A stretch of 22,054 nucleotides of DNA from Pseudomonadota bacterium (GTDB taxonomy: Bacteria; Pseudomonadota; Gammaproteobacteria; Enterobacterales; Enterobacteriaceae). The notes beneath the pieces were generated by a model. That model did no database searches. It had not been told where the DNA came from and worked only from the letters and a program-made list of their open reading frames with translations. Made by a program: the position numbers and the translations under genes. The stretch lies in contig JAEYFY010000402.1 in assembly GCA_023454395.1 (NCBI GenBank), forward strand, positions 1 to 22,054, given 5' to 3'. This document shows, one piece after another, positions 1 through 9,500 of the stretch. Numbering within the stretch: the stretch's first letter is position 1; each line of letters begins with the position of its first letter.

Positions 1-44
1 ACCCGTATTGTTATTATGTATTAATAAATTTAGGAATTCATCTT

Positions 45-875
45 ATGGATGAAACAAAATCGACAAAATTGTTAACTAAACGTGTAATCATTGGCGTAGA
101 TCAAACAATTGTGCAACACAAAGGATCTCTTAACAGACAAGAAGACGATTATATTGCACTCGAAGTTCCTGTTGCATTAGTGTACAACGGAATTTCTCAC
201 GTTGTTATGATGGCAAGCCCTAAAAATTTAGAGTTGTTCGCTGTCGGGTTTTCTTTATCCGAGGGCATTATAGAATCTGCGAATGAAATTCGCAGTATCG
301 AAATTGTAGAAAGTTGTAACGGAGGCATTGAAGTTCAAGTTGAATTATCAAGTCGCCGCTTTATGGGATTAAAAGAGCGACGTCGCAATATGACTGGCCG
401 TACTGGCTGTGGTATTTGTGGAACTGAACAACTAGAAGAGATTTTCCGACCTATTACACCGTTACCTTTTACACAAACATTTTCACTTTCAAATCTTGAT
501 AAAGCTTTAGAGCAAATGACAACCGTTCAAGAAATCGGTGAGCTAACGGGTTGTACACATGCTGCTGTTTGGTTGTCGCCAGAAGGTGAAATGCAAGGAG
601 GATGTGAAGACGTCGGTCGTCATGTTGCGCTTGATAAGCTTTTAGGTATGAAAGCACAAGAAAAGTGGCATGAAGGCGCGGTATTAGTTTCAAGCCGAGC
701 AAGCTATGAAATGGTACAAAAAGCGGCCATGTGTGGTGCTGAAATTTTATTTGCCGTTTCTGCTGCAACCTCTTTAGCGGTTGAAGTTGCTAATAAATAC
801 AATGTTACGCTGGTGGGTTTTTGTCGTCGCGGAAGAGCGACGGTATTTACGCATCCACAACGACTGACAGATTGA
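45..875 (+). CDS. fdhD: Formate dehydrogenase accessory sulfurtransferase FdhD
   Basis: This 276-aa cytoplasmic protein is essentially full length for the family (about 277 aa in E. coli). FdhD passes sulfur from the cysteine desulfurase IscS to the bis-MGD molybdenum cofactor, which formate dehydrogenases need for activity. The diagnostic CxxC loop is present (RTGCGICG, Cys122 and Cys125), as are the downstream blocks GCTHAA and [14 protein letters not shown]. The latter lies in the cofactor-binding part of the fold. The C-terminal [17 protein letters not shown] block is also typical. An AGGA-type ribosome site precedes the ATG by about 8 nt. It stands alone here; no formate dehydrogenase structural genes are visible in the window. 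A convergent hairpin follows it. Identification is secure. Confidence 0.97.
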   Translation: MDETKSTKLLTKRVIIGVDQTIVQHKGSLNRQEDDYIALEVPVALVYNGISHVVMMASPKNLELFAVGFSLSEGIIESANEIRSIEIVESCNGGIEVQVELSSRRFMGLKERRRNMTGRTGCGICGTEQLEEIFRPITPLPFTQTFSLSNLDKALEQMTTVQEIGELTGCTHAAVWLSPEGEMQGGCEDVGRHVALDKLLGMKAQEKWHEGAVLVSSRASYEMVQKAAMCGAEILFAVSAATSLAVEVANKYNVTLVGFCRRGRATVFTHPQRLTD

Positions 876-897
876 CTAAATCAAATGAAATTTTTAA

Positions 898-939
898 AAA
901 TAGGCGTAAATCGTTTTATGTAACAATTTACACCTATTT
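898..939. terminator. Bidirectional terminator between fdhD and the convergent ATP-grasp gene
   Basis: Arms AAATAGGcGTAAAT (898-911) and ATTTACaCCTATTT (926-939) form a 14-bp stem with one imperfect pair, which is a G-U wobble when read from the minus strand. T-rich sequence follows on the plus side and A/T-rich sequence on the other. It sits exactly between the stop codons of two convergent genes. Confidence 0.75.
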
Positions 940-950
940 AATTTTCTCTT

Positions 951-1814
951 TTATGGCCACAATGCCCCTAATTTGTAATCCCACTCTTTAGGTTTGATAG
1001 GGATACGTCCTGCATTTGGGGTAAAAGTCATTTCGCTAAAGATAAGCCTATTTTCAGACATTAAAAAGTCAACTCGACAATAATTAAAGCCATTTGCCAT
1101 TTTAGCGGCTAATTGCAACATATTTTCAAATTGAGTTGGTTTTTCAACAAGTTCTGGTGTGTTGGGATCTTCTAATGTGATGGGTTGTAACTGCCAATTT
1201 GTATCGTACACATTTATATACTCATTCCCTTTGGTATCAGAAATATCAATTTCAGCATAATGAGGCTGACCATTAAAGCAGTGAAGACGACAAGTCGTTG
1301 GTATCATTGGATTTTGTGTATCAAATAAATCAATATATTCTTCACAGATAATTTGAGCTTTGATGTTTTTATAATGCCATTCACGAGTGACAGGATAGAG
1401 ATTACGTTTTAAATGAAATTGAAGCTTTTGCTTTGCTTTTTCAAAATCAAAAGTTGCTTTATCAAGGCAGATAATTGTACTACCACTATCGTGATTACAT
1501 TTGAGTACAAAACGTGAAGGAAGTTGAGTGATATCGATTTCATCAGGATGAGAATAGGTATTAATGATAGGAACCAGATAGTGCGGACCAATCCTTTCGA
1601 TGACATACTCTCTTACTTTGATTTTATCTGCTAAGCGCGTATAAATTGGATTTCTATCGAATAGCATACGTGCATTGATTTTTTCATTAAGTGATGTCGG
1701 TATCTTAAAGTTGGGTTGATAACCTAAGTTACGAATAAATTTATTCTTTAAATAGATTCGATCAGGCAATGCGATAGTTCGAAATTGTTTGAAATAATAT
1801 TCTATGATTTTCAT
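951..1814 (-). CDS. TupA-like ATP-grasp protein (putative polysaccharide-modifying ligase)
   Basis: This 287-aa protein resembles the TupA-like ATP-grasp family, often found in capsule or O-antigen clusters. Such proteins are thought to attach amino-acid-like groups to sugars. Visible blocks are an N-terminal SLNEKINARM/DR segment (about 41-54) typical of the family, and KIKVREYV (65-72). FVLKCNHDSGS (102-112) is the nucleotide-binding strand and glycine loop. CRVDFL (246-251) and FSEMTFTPNAG (259-269) supply the acidic and Asn ligands expected for Mg-ATP. There is no signal peptide or membrane segment, so it should be cytoplasmic. No glycosyltransferase genes lie around it, so it is an orphan here. 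The gene ends facing fdhD. The 255-bp spacer upstream (1815-2069) is AT-rich with no convincing gene. The substrate is unknown. Confidence 0.8.
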   Translation of the reverse strand: MKIIEYYFKQFRTIALPDRIYLKNKFIRNLGYQPNFKIPTSLNEKINARMLFDRNPIYTRLADKIKVREYVIERIGPHYLVPIINTYSHPDEIDITQLPSRFVLKCNHDSGSTIICLDKATFDFEKAKQKLQFHLKRNLYPVTREWHYKNIKAQIICEEYIDLFDTQNPMIPTTCRLHCFNGQPHYAEIDISDTKGNEYINVYDTNWQLQPITLEDPNTPELVEKPTQFENMLQLAAKMANGFNYCRVDFLMSENRLIFSEMTFTPNAGRIPIKPKEWDYKLGALWP

Positions 1815-2069
1815 AAGCTAATGATTATTTTAAATAGATAAGTGAAATAAAAACTAACTTTTCTGTGGATTAAACTTCTATCTAAAGAAACAAGTAAATT
1901 AAATAGAAATTAAGAGAATAATGTCAGTTATTGATATGCTTATATTTTTTATTTATATAAACTTAGAAAGCATTAATGTAGGTTAATATTTAAAGTGCTT
2001 ATTTTAATAAAAAGAAAAATGATGACATTAAGAGAGAGTTAACAAAAAGGAATATTGATTAAGAATATA

Positions 2070-2606
2070 TTAATTTGATGACCATTTGGTTATATGAATT
2101 GGTTTATCCCAATTATTAAAGCGTAACCCTTTGCCTGTTCTATTTCCGTGCGCATCTAATATCTCATAGTACTCTTCAACAATTTGGCTACGACCACGTT
2201 GCCACTCATTGGCTGTTGCAAAAGGATCAATTAAATAGATATCACCGACAACAGTATATAACTCCCCTAAATAGCGAATTTTCTTCGTACTACTATTTGA
2301 ATAGTGAGAAAACATAATTTGGTAGGTTTTATAGTGTTCAGGCTGACCATAAGGACCATACTTCATGGCAATATAACGGATACCTTGAGGATCAGAATGG
2401 CTTGCACCACCCGGAACAGGCATATCTGGCGTGATATTAAAAAGAGTATATCGAGAGGTTGCGGTCGGTTGCCTTAATGCTTGTCGATAACTTTGTGTAT
2501 TTAATCCTGAAGCTGTCCATGTTCTATCCACTAAGCCATCTCCTGCCAAACAGGAAACAGATGATCCTAATAATGAAATAACTATAAATAGGGACTTAGC
2601 AGACAT
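2070..2606 (-). CDS. Small exported protein of unknown function
   Basis: This ORF encodes 178 aa from the ATG at 2606. That start is preceded by AAAGGAG with a 5-nt spacer; an in-frame GTG two codons earlier would overlap this ribosome site and is rejected. The N-terminus is a clear signal peptide (MSAKSLFIVISLLGSSVSCLA, probable cleavage after CLA). A cysteine at residue 18 lies in a poor lipobox context, so a periplasmic or secreted protein is more likely than a lipoprotein. The mature part is rich in Tyr and Trp. It has no motif I recognise; recurring features are KYGPYGQPEHYK and a DAHGNRTGKG turn near the C-terminus. It is divergent from a LysR regulator with a 227-bp shared upstream region, an arrangement that often means the regulator controls the neighbour. 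I do not recognise the family. Confidence 0.75.
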   Translation of the reverse strand: MSAKSLFIVISLLGSSVSCLAGDGLVDRTWTASGLNTQSYRQALRQPTATSRYTLFNITPDMPVPGGASHSDPQGIRYIAMKYGPYGQPEHYKTYQIMFSHYSNSSTKKIRYLGELYTVVGDIYLIDPFATANEWQRGRSQIVEEYYEILDAHGNRTGKGLRFNNWDKPIHITKWSSN

Positions 2607-2833
2607 AAACACTCCTTTATTGCCATTATTATGCCAATAAATAAGGTATTTGTTCCGTGAAACAGAGGTGTATAACCCTGTTATTTCTAGCTGTTATCTC
2701 ATTTCATTCCAAAATGTTATCAAACATAAAGAATAAGTGCTTATTAATGCATTTTTGGTGGTTATTAATTTTATTTATTTATTCTATGTTAGAATAATAA
2801 AAAGGAAGAGTGAAATAGGATTAATAATTAATC

Positions 2834-3721
2834 ATGGATACCCGTTTATTGAATGCTTTTGTTGTTTTAGCGGAAACAGAACATTTTGGTGAAGCCTCAT
2901 CAAGGCTTTGTATTAGTCAACCAGCACTCACTAAACAGATAAAAACGCTGGAATCTCAATTAGGTGTCACTCTTTTTCAACGAGGACGTCAAGGAGCAAA
3001 ATTAACGCCTGAAGGACAGTATTTACTGAGTCAATCTCAAGCAGTTTTAACAGAAGCCCGAGTATTAGAAAAACAGGCACGTCAATTAAGTGAACCTCAA
3101 AAAGCAGAGCTTTATGCAGGATTTGGTTTGTCCTCATTAAATTTTATTACACCATTATTGGCAAAAATTAATCACGCTCACCCTGATATTACCGTGCATA
3201 TTGATGATATGCCTTCTAACACAATGGAAGATAAATTACTTTTAGGGGAGCTTGATTTTGCGTTTTCACGTTTACCTGTCACAGCGCCACTAAAGGGTAT
3301 TTCATTAGTACAAGAGCGATTAATGTTAGCAATTCCCACGCAAACTATTAAGGTGTTAGAAACTGATGATGATCCATTACACTACTTTAATACGCTTGGG
3401 CTTATTCAGTTGGTTCCTGAAAGGGGAAAAAAACTGCATCAACAAATCGATGATTTTTTGCTGCATCATCAAATCAAACCTCGTGTATTGCAGCAATCAC
3501 AAGATATTCAAACACAGTTAGCGTTAGTTTCTGCTGGATTAGGAATGGCATTGGTACCTAAAAATGCAGAACTTATTTGTGATAAACAAAAAGTCACTTT
3601 ATTGCCACTGTCAGGTTTGTATACACAATGGGAAATAGGTGTTATTTGGAATAATAATATTCAGAATAAAGATCGTGATATTTTTATAAAAATAATTCCT
3701 GAGGAAATAAATAAAATATAG
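2834..3721 (+). CDS. LysR-family transcriptional regulator
   Basis: This 295-aa protein has the canonical LysR layout. The N-terminal winged helix-turn-helix is at about 1-60 (LLNAFVVLAETEHFGEASSRL, then ISQPALTKQIKTLESQLGVTLFQR). A linker helix follows (about 62-90), then a periplasmic-binding-type effector domain (about 92-290), including the LALVSAGLGMALVPK segment typical of the second lobe. Length is normal. It is transcribed away from the small exported protein, and the intervening 2607-2833 region should carry both promoters. LysR proteins commonly autoregulate and activate a divergent gene in response to a small molecule. The ligand cannot be inferred from sequence. It may alternatively act on the downstream heme locus, but a 422-bp gap makes that less likely. 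Family call secure, targets unknown. Confidence 0.93.
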   Translation: MDTRLLNAFVVLAETEHFGEASSRLCISQPALTKQIKTLESQLGVTLFQRGRQGAKLTPEGQYLLSQSQAVLTEARVLEKQARQLSEPQKAELYAGFGLSSLNFITPLLAKINHAHPDITVHIDDMPSNTMEDKLLLGELDFAFSRLPVTAPLKGISLVQERLMLAIPTQTIKVLETDDDPLHYFNTLGLIQLVPERGKKLHQQIDDFLLHHQIKPRVLQQSQDIQTQLALVSAGLGMALVPKNAELICDKQKVTLLPLSGLYTQWEIGVIWNNNIQNKDRDIFIKIIPEEINKI

Positions 3722-3949
3722 TGAATGAAAAAAGACTTTAATTTTGGCAATGATTATATTTTTAAAATATAGCTTATAATAAAGCTAAGACACCTAATAA
3801 ATATTAATTAGTTTTAAAACGAATAAAGATAAATAATTGCGAGTTTGTTCACAAAAATAAACATAAAATATTCTTTGTTTTTTTATGTGTTTAAATAAAA
3901 AATTAAGTTAAATCATTTAATTAATTTAATTCTCATAATATAAGTAAGG

Positions 3950-3977
3950 TTAATTAAAATCTTTTTAATTAAAATCT
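3950..3977 (+). repeat. Tandem 13-bp direct repeat upstream of the heme locus
   Basis: TTAATTAAAATCT occurs at 3950-3962 and again at 3965-3977, a 15-bp period. Each unit contains the palindrome TTAATTAA. It could be a regulator-binding pair or simply AT-rich low-complexity DNA. Confidence 0.5.
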
Positions 3978-4082
3978 GTTATTTACAACAAAAGAGATTT
4001 ATTTAATATTACCTACGCCAGAAACAGCGAGCTTTATATTCGAAAGTGAAGCTGTAAAGATAAAATAGTAATACCTCTGTAG

Positions 4083-4114
4083 GTGGCTACTTATTATTTA
4101 TAATAAGTAGCCAC
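4083..4114 (+). promoter_or_regulatory. Perfect 14-bp hairpin in the leader of the hemophilin-like gene
   Basis: Arms GTGGCTACTTATTA (4083-4096) and TAATAAGTAGCCAC (4101-4114) pair perfectly around a TTTA loop. No T-run follows, so it is not a standard intrinsic terminator. It lies 29 nt upstream of the preferred start at 4144, just outside the ribosome footprint. Upstream, ACCTAC near 4011-4017 can pair with GTAGGT near 4079-4084, or ACCTctgtAGGT can form a local hairpin instead. This suggests alternative leader folds. The role (mRNA stabilisation, attenuation, operator) is unknown. Confidence 0.6.
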
Positions 4115-4143
4115 ACCCTCAAATTAATGATATGGAAATTATT

Positions 4144-4920
4144 ATGAAAAATGTTAATAAATTATCTTGTGCATTATTTATATTAATGGGTACGCATACT
4201 GTACAAGCTGAAATTCATTTTAATCAAAGCGGTCCTTTAACTACCATGAGTGTAGGTCCGACGGATGCAATACAATATGGTCCTCATAAAACAGTGGCTG
4301 GAGAACCTGGTGTTGGTATTAGCGGCATAGGAGGTGGGAAAAAAATTGGTTTTGCTTCTTTAGCGAGAGGTGTTGCTGATAGTAATGGTATTCATACTAT
4401 TCAAACTAATAATGCTCATAGAGATATGGGGGTTTTTCATTTCGCTAAAATTACGGATGCCAATGTCTATTTTGGTGACTGGGCAAAAACAACATCAGTA
4501 ACGGATGCGACACATCAAACCTATTATGTTGGTAAAGACGTCACAACCACATTACCGACAGATAGTGCCACTTATACGATAACGGGTATTAGCCAATACA
4601 GTGGTAGTAACTTACTTTCAGGTTCGTTTGATGTTGATTTCTCACAAAAGAAAATTGACGGTTCATTGGCGAATAGCGAACGTACGGTTGAGTTAGAAAA
4701 TGGAAATCTTTATACCGCAAATAACCAAGTGACGTTTTCTGCAGATGCGAAAGAAGGCTCAACATCAGGGGTTGTTGAAGGAGCCTTTTTTGGCGAGAGT
4801 GCTGAAGTGTTAGCGGGTGTTGTGGTGTTCAGTTCGGATCACACAAAAGATATTGGTTTTGGTGGTGCGAAAAATAGCAGTGAAAGTGAAGAAATAACAG
4901 CAAGCACGGATGCTTCTTAA
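4144..4920 (+). CDS. hphA: Hemophilin-like secreted heme-binding protein (HphA type), Slam substrate
   Basis: The protein is 258 aa from the ATG at 4144, which has GGAA about 8 nt upstream; an in-frame ATG at 4132 lacks a ribosome site and would put acidic residues before the signal. Residues 1-22 form a signal peptide ending TVQA, with no lipobox cysteine, so the product should be released rather than lipidated. The N-terminal half is Gly-rich with several His (24, 48, 84, 92, 99, 124) that could ligate heme. Residues about 145-242 resemble the small beta-barrel of Slam cargo proteins (TbpB-like), ending in GVVEGAFFGESAEVLAGVVVF and IGFGGAK. A Ser/Glu-rich tail of about 15 aa follows, which is unusual. 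It is followed by a Slam translocon, a TonB-dependent receptor and tonB. That context strongly supports a hemophilin that scavenges heme from the surroundings. Confidence 0.83.
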   Translation: MKNVNKLSCALFILMGTHTVQAEIHFNQSGPLTTMSVGPTDAIQYGPHKTVAGEPGVGISGIGGGKKIGFASLARGVADSNGIHTIQTNNAHRDMGVFHFAKITDANVYFGDWAKTTSVTDATHQTYYVGKDVTTTLPTDSATYTITGISQYSGSNLLSGSFDVDFSQKKIDGSLANSERTVELENGNLYTANNQVTFSADAKEGSTSGVVEGAFFGESAEVLAGVVVFSSDHTKDIGFGGAKNSSESEEITASTDAS

Positions 4921-5013
4921 TTTTTTCAAAAATAATATTATAAATTTGTTTGGTAATACAATCGGTTAATTCTTTAAAAAGTGGTATTAGTGGTCATTAA
5001 GCTAAATGTTAGC

Positions 5014-5050
5014 AACAGATAATCAGGTATAGGGTTATCTGTTTTTTTTT
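5014..5050 (+). terminator. Intrinsic terminator between hphA and the Slam gene
   Basis: AACAGATAA (5014-5022) pairs with TTATCTGTT (5035-5043) around a 12-nt loop, followed by a run of nine T (5042-5050). This is a good Rho-independent terminator inside what otherwise looks like one operon. It would reduce transcription into slam, receptor and tonB relative to the secreted cargo. Confidence 0.82.
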
Positions 5051-5105
5051 ATCAAAAATAAACCGATCTTAAGGAATAGGTCAGTTTTTATTATAAGGAT
5101 ATACC

Positions 5106-6470
5106 ATGAATTATTATCGACCTTTCATAAGAAGGTTATTGGCTTTACTACTTATTTTTTTATCATTTAATAGTATGGCGATAGAAAATAATGATAAATT
5201 ATTGCGTGATCAATTTAATAAAAGAAGTGTCGCGGAAATTGGTCAGCAACTTTACCACTATTTGCAACAACAGCAGTGGCAAAAAGCCGAACAATTATTG
5301 CTTTATTATCAACAACAGCCTCAATATGAAGTATTACTTGTCAATTATGCAAAGGCGTTACTGGCTCAAAACAGAGGCGATTTTTTAAATGCTGAATTTT
5401 ATTATCAGCAGCAACTTAAGCAAAAAGCCGATTTTATCCCAGCACAAACAGGGTTAATTCAACTTTATTTTCATTTGCGAGAATATAAAAAAGCACAGCA
5501 GCAACTTAATCAATTGAGTAATATGATTGATTTACCTAAAGATATTATCCAATCCATTGCATTTTATAAGGTTAAGTTAGCATCTTATTTTCAAGGGCAA
5601 CGTTTTTATCAACTTAGCTTCTTTTATGATGATAATATTAACCATGTACCTGATTTACCTGATAAAACTGTCTCACAATCCACTCAAAGAAAAATAACGC
5701 TAAGAGGTGCAAAACCTATCGCATCAACAGGTCTTACTCATTATTTTTCTTTTTATCAGCCTTTTATCATTTATTCTCACCATACTTTTTCTTCTTATAA
5801 TTATGTACGATATATAGATTATCACTCTCATCGTAGCGCTAATTTTTTGGCATTATATACCCAACTGGGTTATCGCTATCAAAAACCTCAATACCAATGG
5901 TTAATAACACCTTATTACGAATTAAAAAAATCACAAGATCAATATGAATATCAAGCATGGGGTAGTGAAACACAATTTTTTTATTTTTTTAATAAAAAGC
6001 AAACTATTAATTTAAGTTTTGATTATAAAATAAAGAAATATCAAAAGGCGCTAAATAATCTAAATAGTCAGCGACTTAGTTATAGTACTAATCATAACTA
6101 TTATTTAAATAATCGAGTGCATTTAGTTAATCAATTAAATTATCAATTAGAACGTAAAAAAAACACTTTATTAAATTATCAGCTATATGGTATAAAAACT
6201 GGCGTTTATTATCCATTGTTAGAAAATTGGAATATATCTCTTTTTTTACAGTATCAATTTAAATATTTTAATAACTATAATCCTTTTTTAAAAAAGAGAA
6301 GAAAAGACAATAGCTTTGTTTTTACTACCAATATTAAAAATAAATCACCCTTTATTTTAGGGTTTTACCCCGCAATAGAGTTACGTTATACCCGAAGATT
6401 AAGCAATGTGGATTGGTTATATCAATATCAGCAACATGAAGTGTTATTTAAATTAGAAAAACAATTTTAA
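5106..6470 (+). CDS. Slam-type outer-membrane translocon (type XI secretion, DUF560)
   Basis: This 454-aa protein matches surface lipoprotein assembly modulators in size and layout. A signal peptide lies at about 1-25 (LLALLLIFLSFNSMA). A periplasmic TPR-like helical part rich in Gln, Leu and Tyr spans about 40-160 (paired repeats such as WQKAEQLLLYY and YKKAQQQLNQL). A beta-barrel runs from about 165 to the C-terminus and ends in aromatic F (LEKQF), as outer-membrane barrels do. The barrel begins with LSFFYDDNINHVPD, a form of the YDxNVN block seen at this point in Slam proteins. The gene is directly downstream of its presumed cargo and has AAGGA about 8 nt before ATG. Slam proteins move TbpB-like barrel cargo across the outer membrane; here the likely cargo is the hemophilin-like protein. 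Confidence 0.9.
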   Translation: MNYYRPFIRRLLALLLIFLSFNSMAIENNDKLLRDQFNKRSVAEIGQQLYHYLQQQQWQKAEQLLLYYQQQPQYEVLLVNYAKALLAQNRGDFLNAEFYYQQQLKQKADFIPAQTGLIQLYFHLREYKKAQQQLNQLSNMIDLPKDIIQSIAFYKVKLASYFQGQRFYQLSFFYDDNINHVPDLPDKTVSQSTQRKITLRGAKPIASTGLTHYFSFYQPFIIYSHHTFSSYNYVRYIDYHSHRSANFLALYTQLGYRYQKPQYQWLITPYYELKKSQDQYEYQAWGSETQFFYFFNKKQTINLSFDYKIKKYQKALNNLNSQRLSYSTNHNYYLNNRVHLVNQLNYQLERKKNTLLNYQLYGIKTGVYYPLLENWNISLFLQYQFKYFNNYNPFLKKRRKDNSFVFTTNIKNKSPFILGFYPAIELRYTRRLSNVDWLYQYQQHEVLFKLEKQF

Positions 6471-6511
6471 TTAAATAAGTTACTTTCTTTATCAATTAAA
6501 TAGGTAAAACA

Positions 6512-9500
6512 ATGCATATAATGCTTTTTAGAAAGCGGAAAATTGTTTCAATCTTCGTTTCTCTATCGCTATTTTCTCCTTGTTTTTATCTGCAAGCCAA
6601 AGAAGATAAAACCGATCTTGGTCATATTCAGGTTTCAGATAATAAAGAAAAAGATAAACAAGGTTATGCTCAAGTTTATGAGAAAGATGTCTCTAATGTT
6701 TATTTAGGTAAAGAGCTATTAGAGCGTTATCAGGGGGTATCACCAGCGGACTTACTAAAAAGTGCGATTGGTGTTTATAGTGGTGAAGCACGTAATGGTG
6801 GAGCACTTGATCCGAATATTCGGGGTGTTCAAGGGCAAGGACGAATTCCTGTTACTGTGGATGGAACAGAGCAGGCAATTACCGTTTATCGTGGTTACAG
6901 TGGGGCATCTAATCGTAACTATATTGATTCTAATTTGATTAGTAGTATCTATATTGAAAAAGGTCCTTCATTAACTCCGGATATGAAAACAGGTATCGGT
7001 GGCGGTATCGCAGTAAAAACTTTAGATATTCGAGATATTGTGCCTATTGGTGACTCTTTTGGGATTAACTTTAAAGGGGATATTAGTAATAACTCTACAC
7101 GATATAAAGAAGTTTATTTAGATATGCTAGGAGATTACCGCAGTTATTCTCACTTTTATCATGAGGGAATAAAAATAATTGATCCCGCTTTAGAAATTAC
7201 ACCTCAAAAAAATAAAGATTGGAGTTTTCATGATCATTCATTTCGTTTAGGCGTTGGGTTTGAAAAAGAAAAGTTTAATTTATTATTTGCCTATGCATTG
7301 CGAGAAAAAGGAAATTACTTAGCGGGTAAAAAAAATACAAAAGCTTATCTAGAAACAGATAATATGAAATCTATTCATTCGAATGATTATAAAGTAAGGT
7401 TAACACCTTATGTCCCTTTTATTGCCCATATTTATCGCCCCGGTAATGAAGTACCGAATACCTCTAGTCGTAATCGTTCTTTTTTAGTCAAAGGGACATT
7501 ATTCCCCGAATCAGCACACCGTTTTTCTATTAATTACCGATACACTGATTTACTGTTTGGCGATATTATGCCATTACGATTAGAGTGGGCGCGTTACGAA
7601 AAAAACTTAGTGACTCAATGGCCATTAGCAACGATTAATCAACAGGCGGGAATATTAACTTATCAGTGGAAGCCAGAAGATAAGAAAACTGATTTACTGT
7701 TACGGTTATGGGGTAATTTAACCTCAGGTCATACCAATACTCGTGGTGGCGAGCCAAGAAGACCTATGCAGGTTGATTATGACAACAGATTTTTTGATGC
7801 ATCACAATGGGATTTAAAAACAAATACTCATTTTATTGATACCGCTTCTCTTTACCAAAAAAATAATCGTTATGGTATTGATTTATCTTCAATATTTAAA
7901 TTATCACCCCAATTTTCTATTTCATTTTCTAGTAATTATCAATTTGAAAAATTAAATAGCGATGAAATTGATGTACCTGAGGGGCTTGATTTTGTTACCG
8001 CTGGACGTGGCGGGCAACGCCATGAAGTCAATTTAGCCCTTTCCACTGATTGGAAACCGCTTTCTTGGTTAGCCATTACTGCCGGTGGCAAATATCATTA
8101 TTATCATTTAACAGATACTTTTTTAAATAATAAACGACGTAATAAAGTAGAAGGTTATGAAAAATCCTATTCAATAAGAGGACATATTATTCCTTATAGA
8201 CGTACATTAACTGCGGAGGAGTATTTATTATATAGAGCAATTCACTGGATTGATGTGGAGACGTTACCTGAAGAATTAAAAAAAAATAGAAATAAACCAG
8301 AATTCTTTGAAAAAATACAAAATATTTTGCGGTCTACATTTGTTTATCCGGAATATGAAAATTTATCACCAGAAATAAGAGAAAAGATTAATAATCATTA
8401 TGTTATGAAAGTAGTGTTAGAGATGAGGACTGATGATTATATGCGTGATGAGCAAGGTAATGTCCAAAGAAAATCATTAAATGTTATACCTATGAAAACA
8501 GAATATACTGCCTTGATTTATAATGAACATGGAGAGTTACTCAAAAGTAAAAATATCCTATTAAATGGCTATCTTGATAGAAATGAAAAAGTGCCTGATC
8601 CAATTACAGGTAAATTAGTTAATAAATATGAAATGGGTGTGACAAATCCAATCCCTATTTATTTAGAAGATGATCAAGATGTTTTTGCACCAGAGCCAAG
8701 TTATCAACATGGTGCATTTTCACCCTTGGTTTCTGCAACGGTGTATGCCAACGATATATTGCGTTTTTATGGACGCTATACTGAGCAACTGCGTTTACCT
8801 AATTTATTTGAAGATACTAGCGGATTTTCAGGCTCTAAAGCCCGCTATTATGGTTTTAAATTAAAACCAGAACGAGCCAAAAGTACAGAGTTTGGTGTTG
8901 TGTTTGATTTTACCGATTGGCTTAATATAGAGCGCCATGCTGATATTAAAATAAATTATTTTCATACCAATATTGAAAATGTGTTTGATAGAGATAGTTC
9001 TTGGCAAATAAGGCAATTTGAGAAACAGATATTAGAAGGGCTGGAAGTTCAAGCACGTTTTGATAACGGTTTTATCTTTATGGATACCGCTCTTGTTTAT
9101 AGTCATAAAAATAAAGTATGTGATAAAAATGCCTTTAATATTTTAGACCCATCAGGATTTTTTCACATAAAACAGTGTATGACGGGGGGCTACCCTGGTG
9201 GTTTTTTACGTACCTCTATTCAGCCTAAATATTCAGTTAATTTACATTTAGGTACTCGTTGGTTAGATAATAAATTAGAAATAGGTAGCCGTTGGCTCTA
9301 TTCATCAGAAGTAGAAAATAAAGATGAAAAATGGTTAAAGGAAAAACTCCCTGATTTAATGTATGGCAGAAATAATAACCCGATGCGTTGGGCAAAAGTC
9401 TTTACCGTTGATGCCTATATTAACTATCAATATAGCCCTAATTTATCTTTTGAAATAACGGGCAGTAATTTATTAAACGAATATTACATTGATCCATTAA

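Larger units (their letters stand above)
3722..4143 (+). other. Long AT-rich intergenic region upstream of the hemophilin-like gene
   Basis: This 422-bp gap contains no gene I can support. It holds a weak hairpin just after the lysR stop (TAGCTT/AAGCTA near 3770-3790), a tandem 13-bp repeat (3950-3977), a possible structured leader from about 4010 to 4084, and a perfect 14-bp hairpin at 4083-4114 right before the start region. I looked for a Fur box and found only partial matches, for example AATGATTAT near 3749 and an ATGAGAATTA core on the minus strand near 3930. Iron control of the downstream operon is therefore expected for such systems but not shown by the sequence. Confidence 0.5.

Noticed and set aside
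469..768. 99-aa minus-strand ORF inside fdhD
   Set aside because: It lies antisense to a well-supported gene, has no ribosome site or recognisable motif, and mirrors fdhD codon structure.
3749..3767. Fur box upstream of the hemophilin gene
   Set aside because: The best stretch agrees at only about 12 of 19 positions and lies nearly 400 bp upstream, so it is not called despite the expected iron control.
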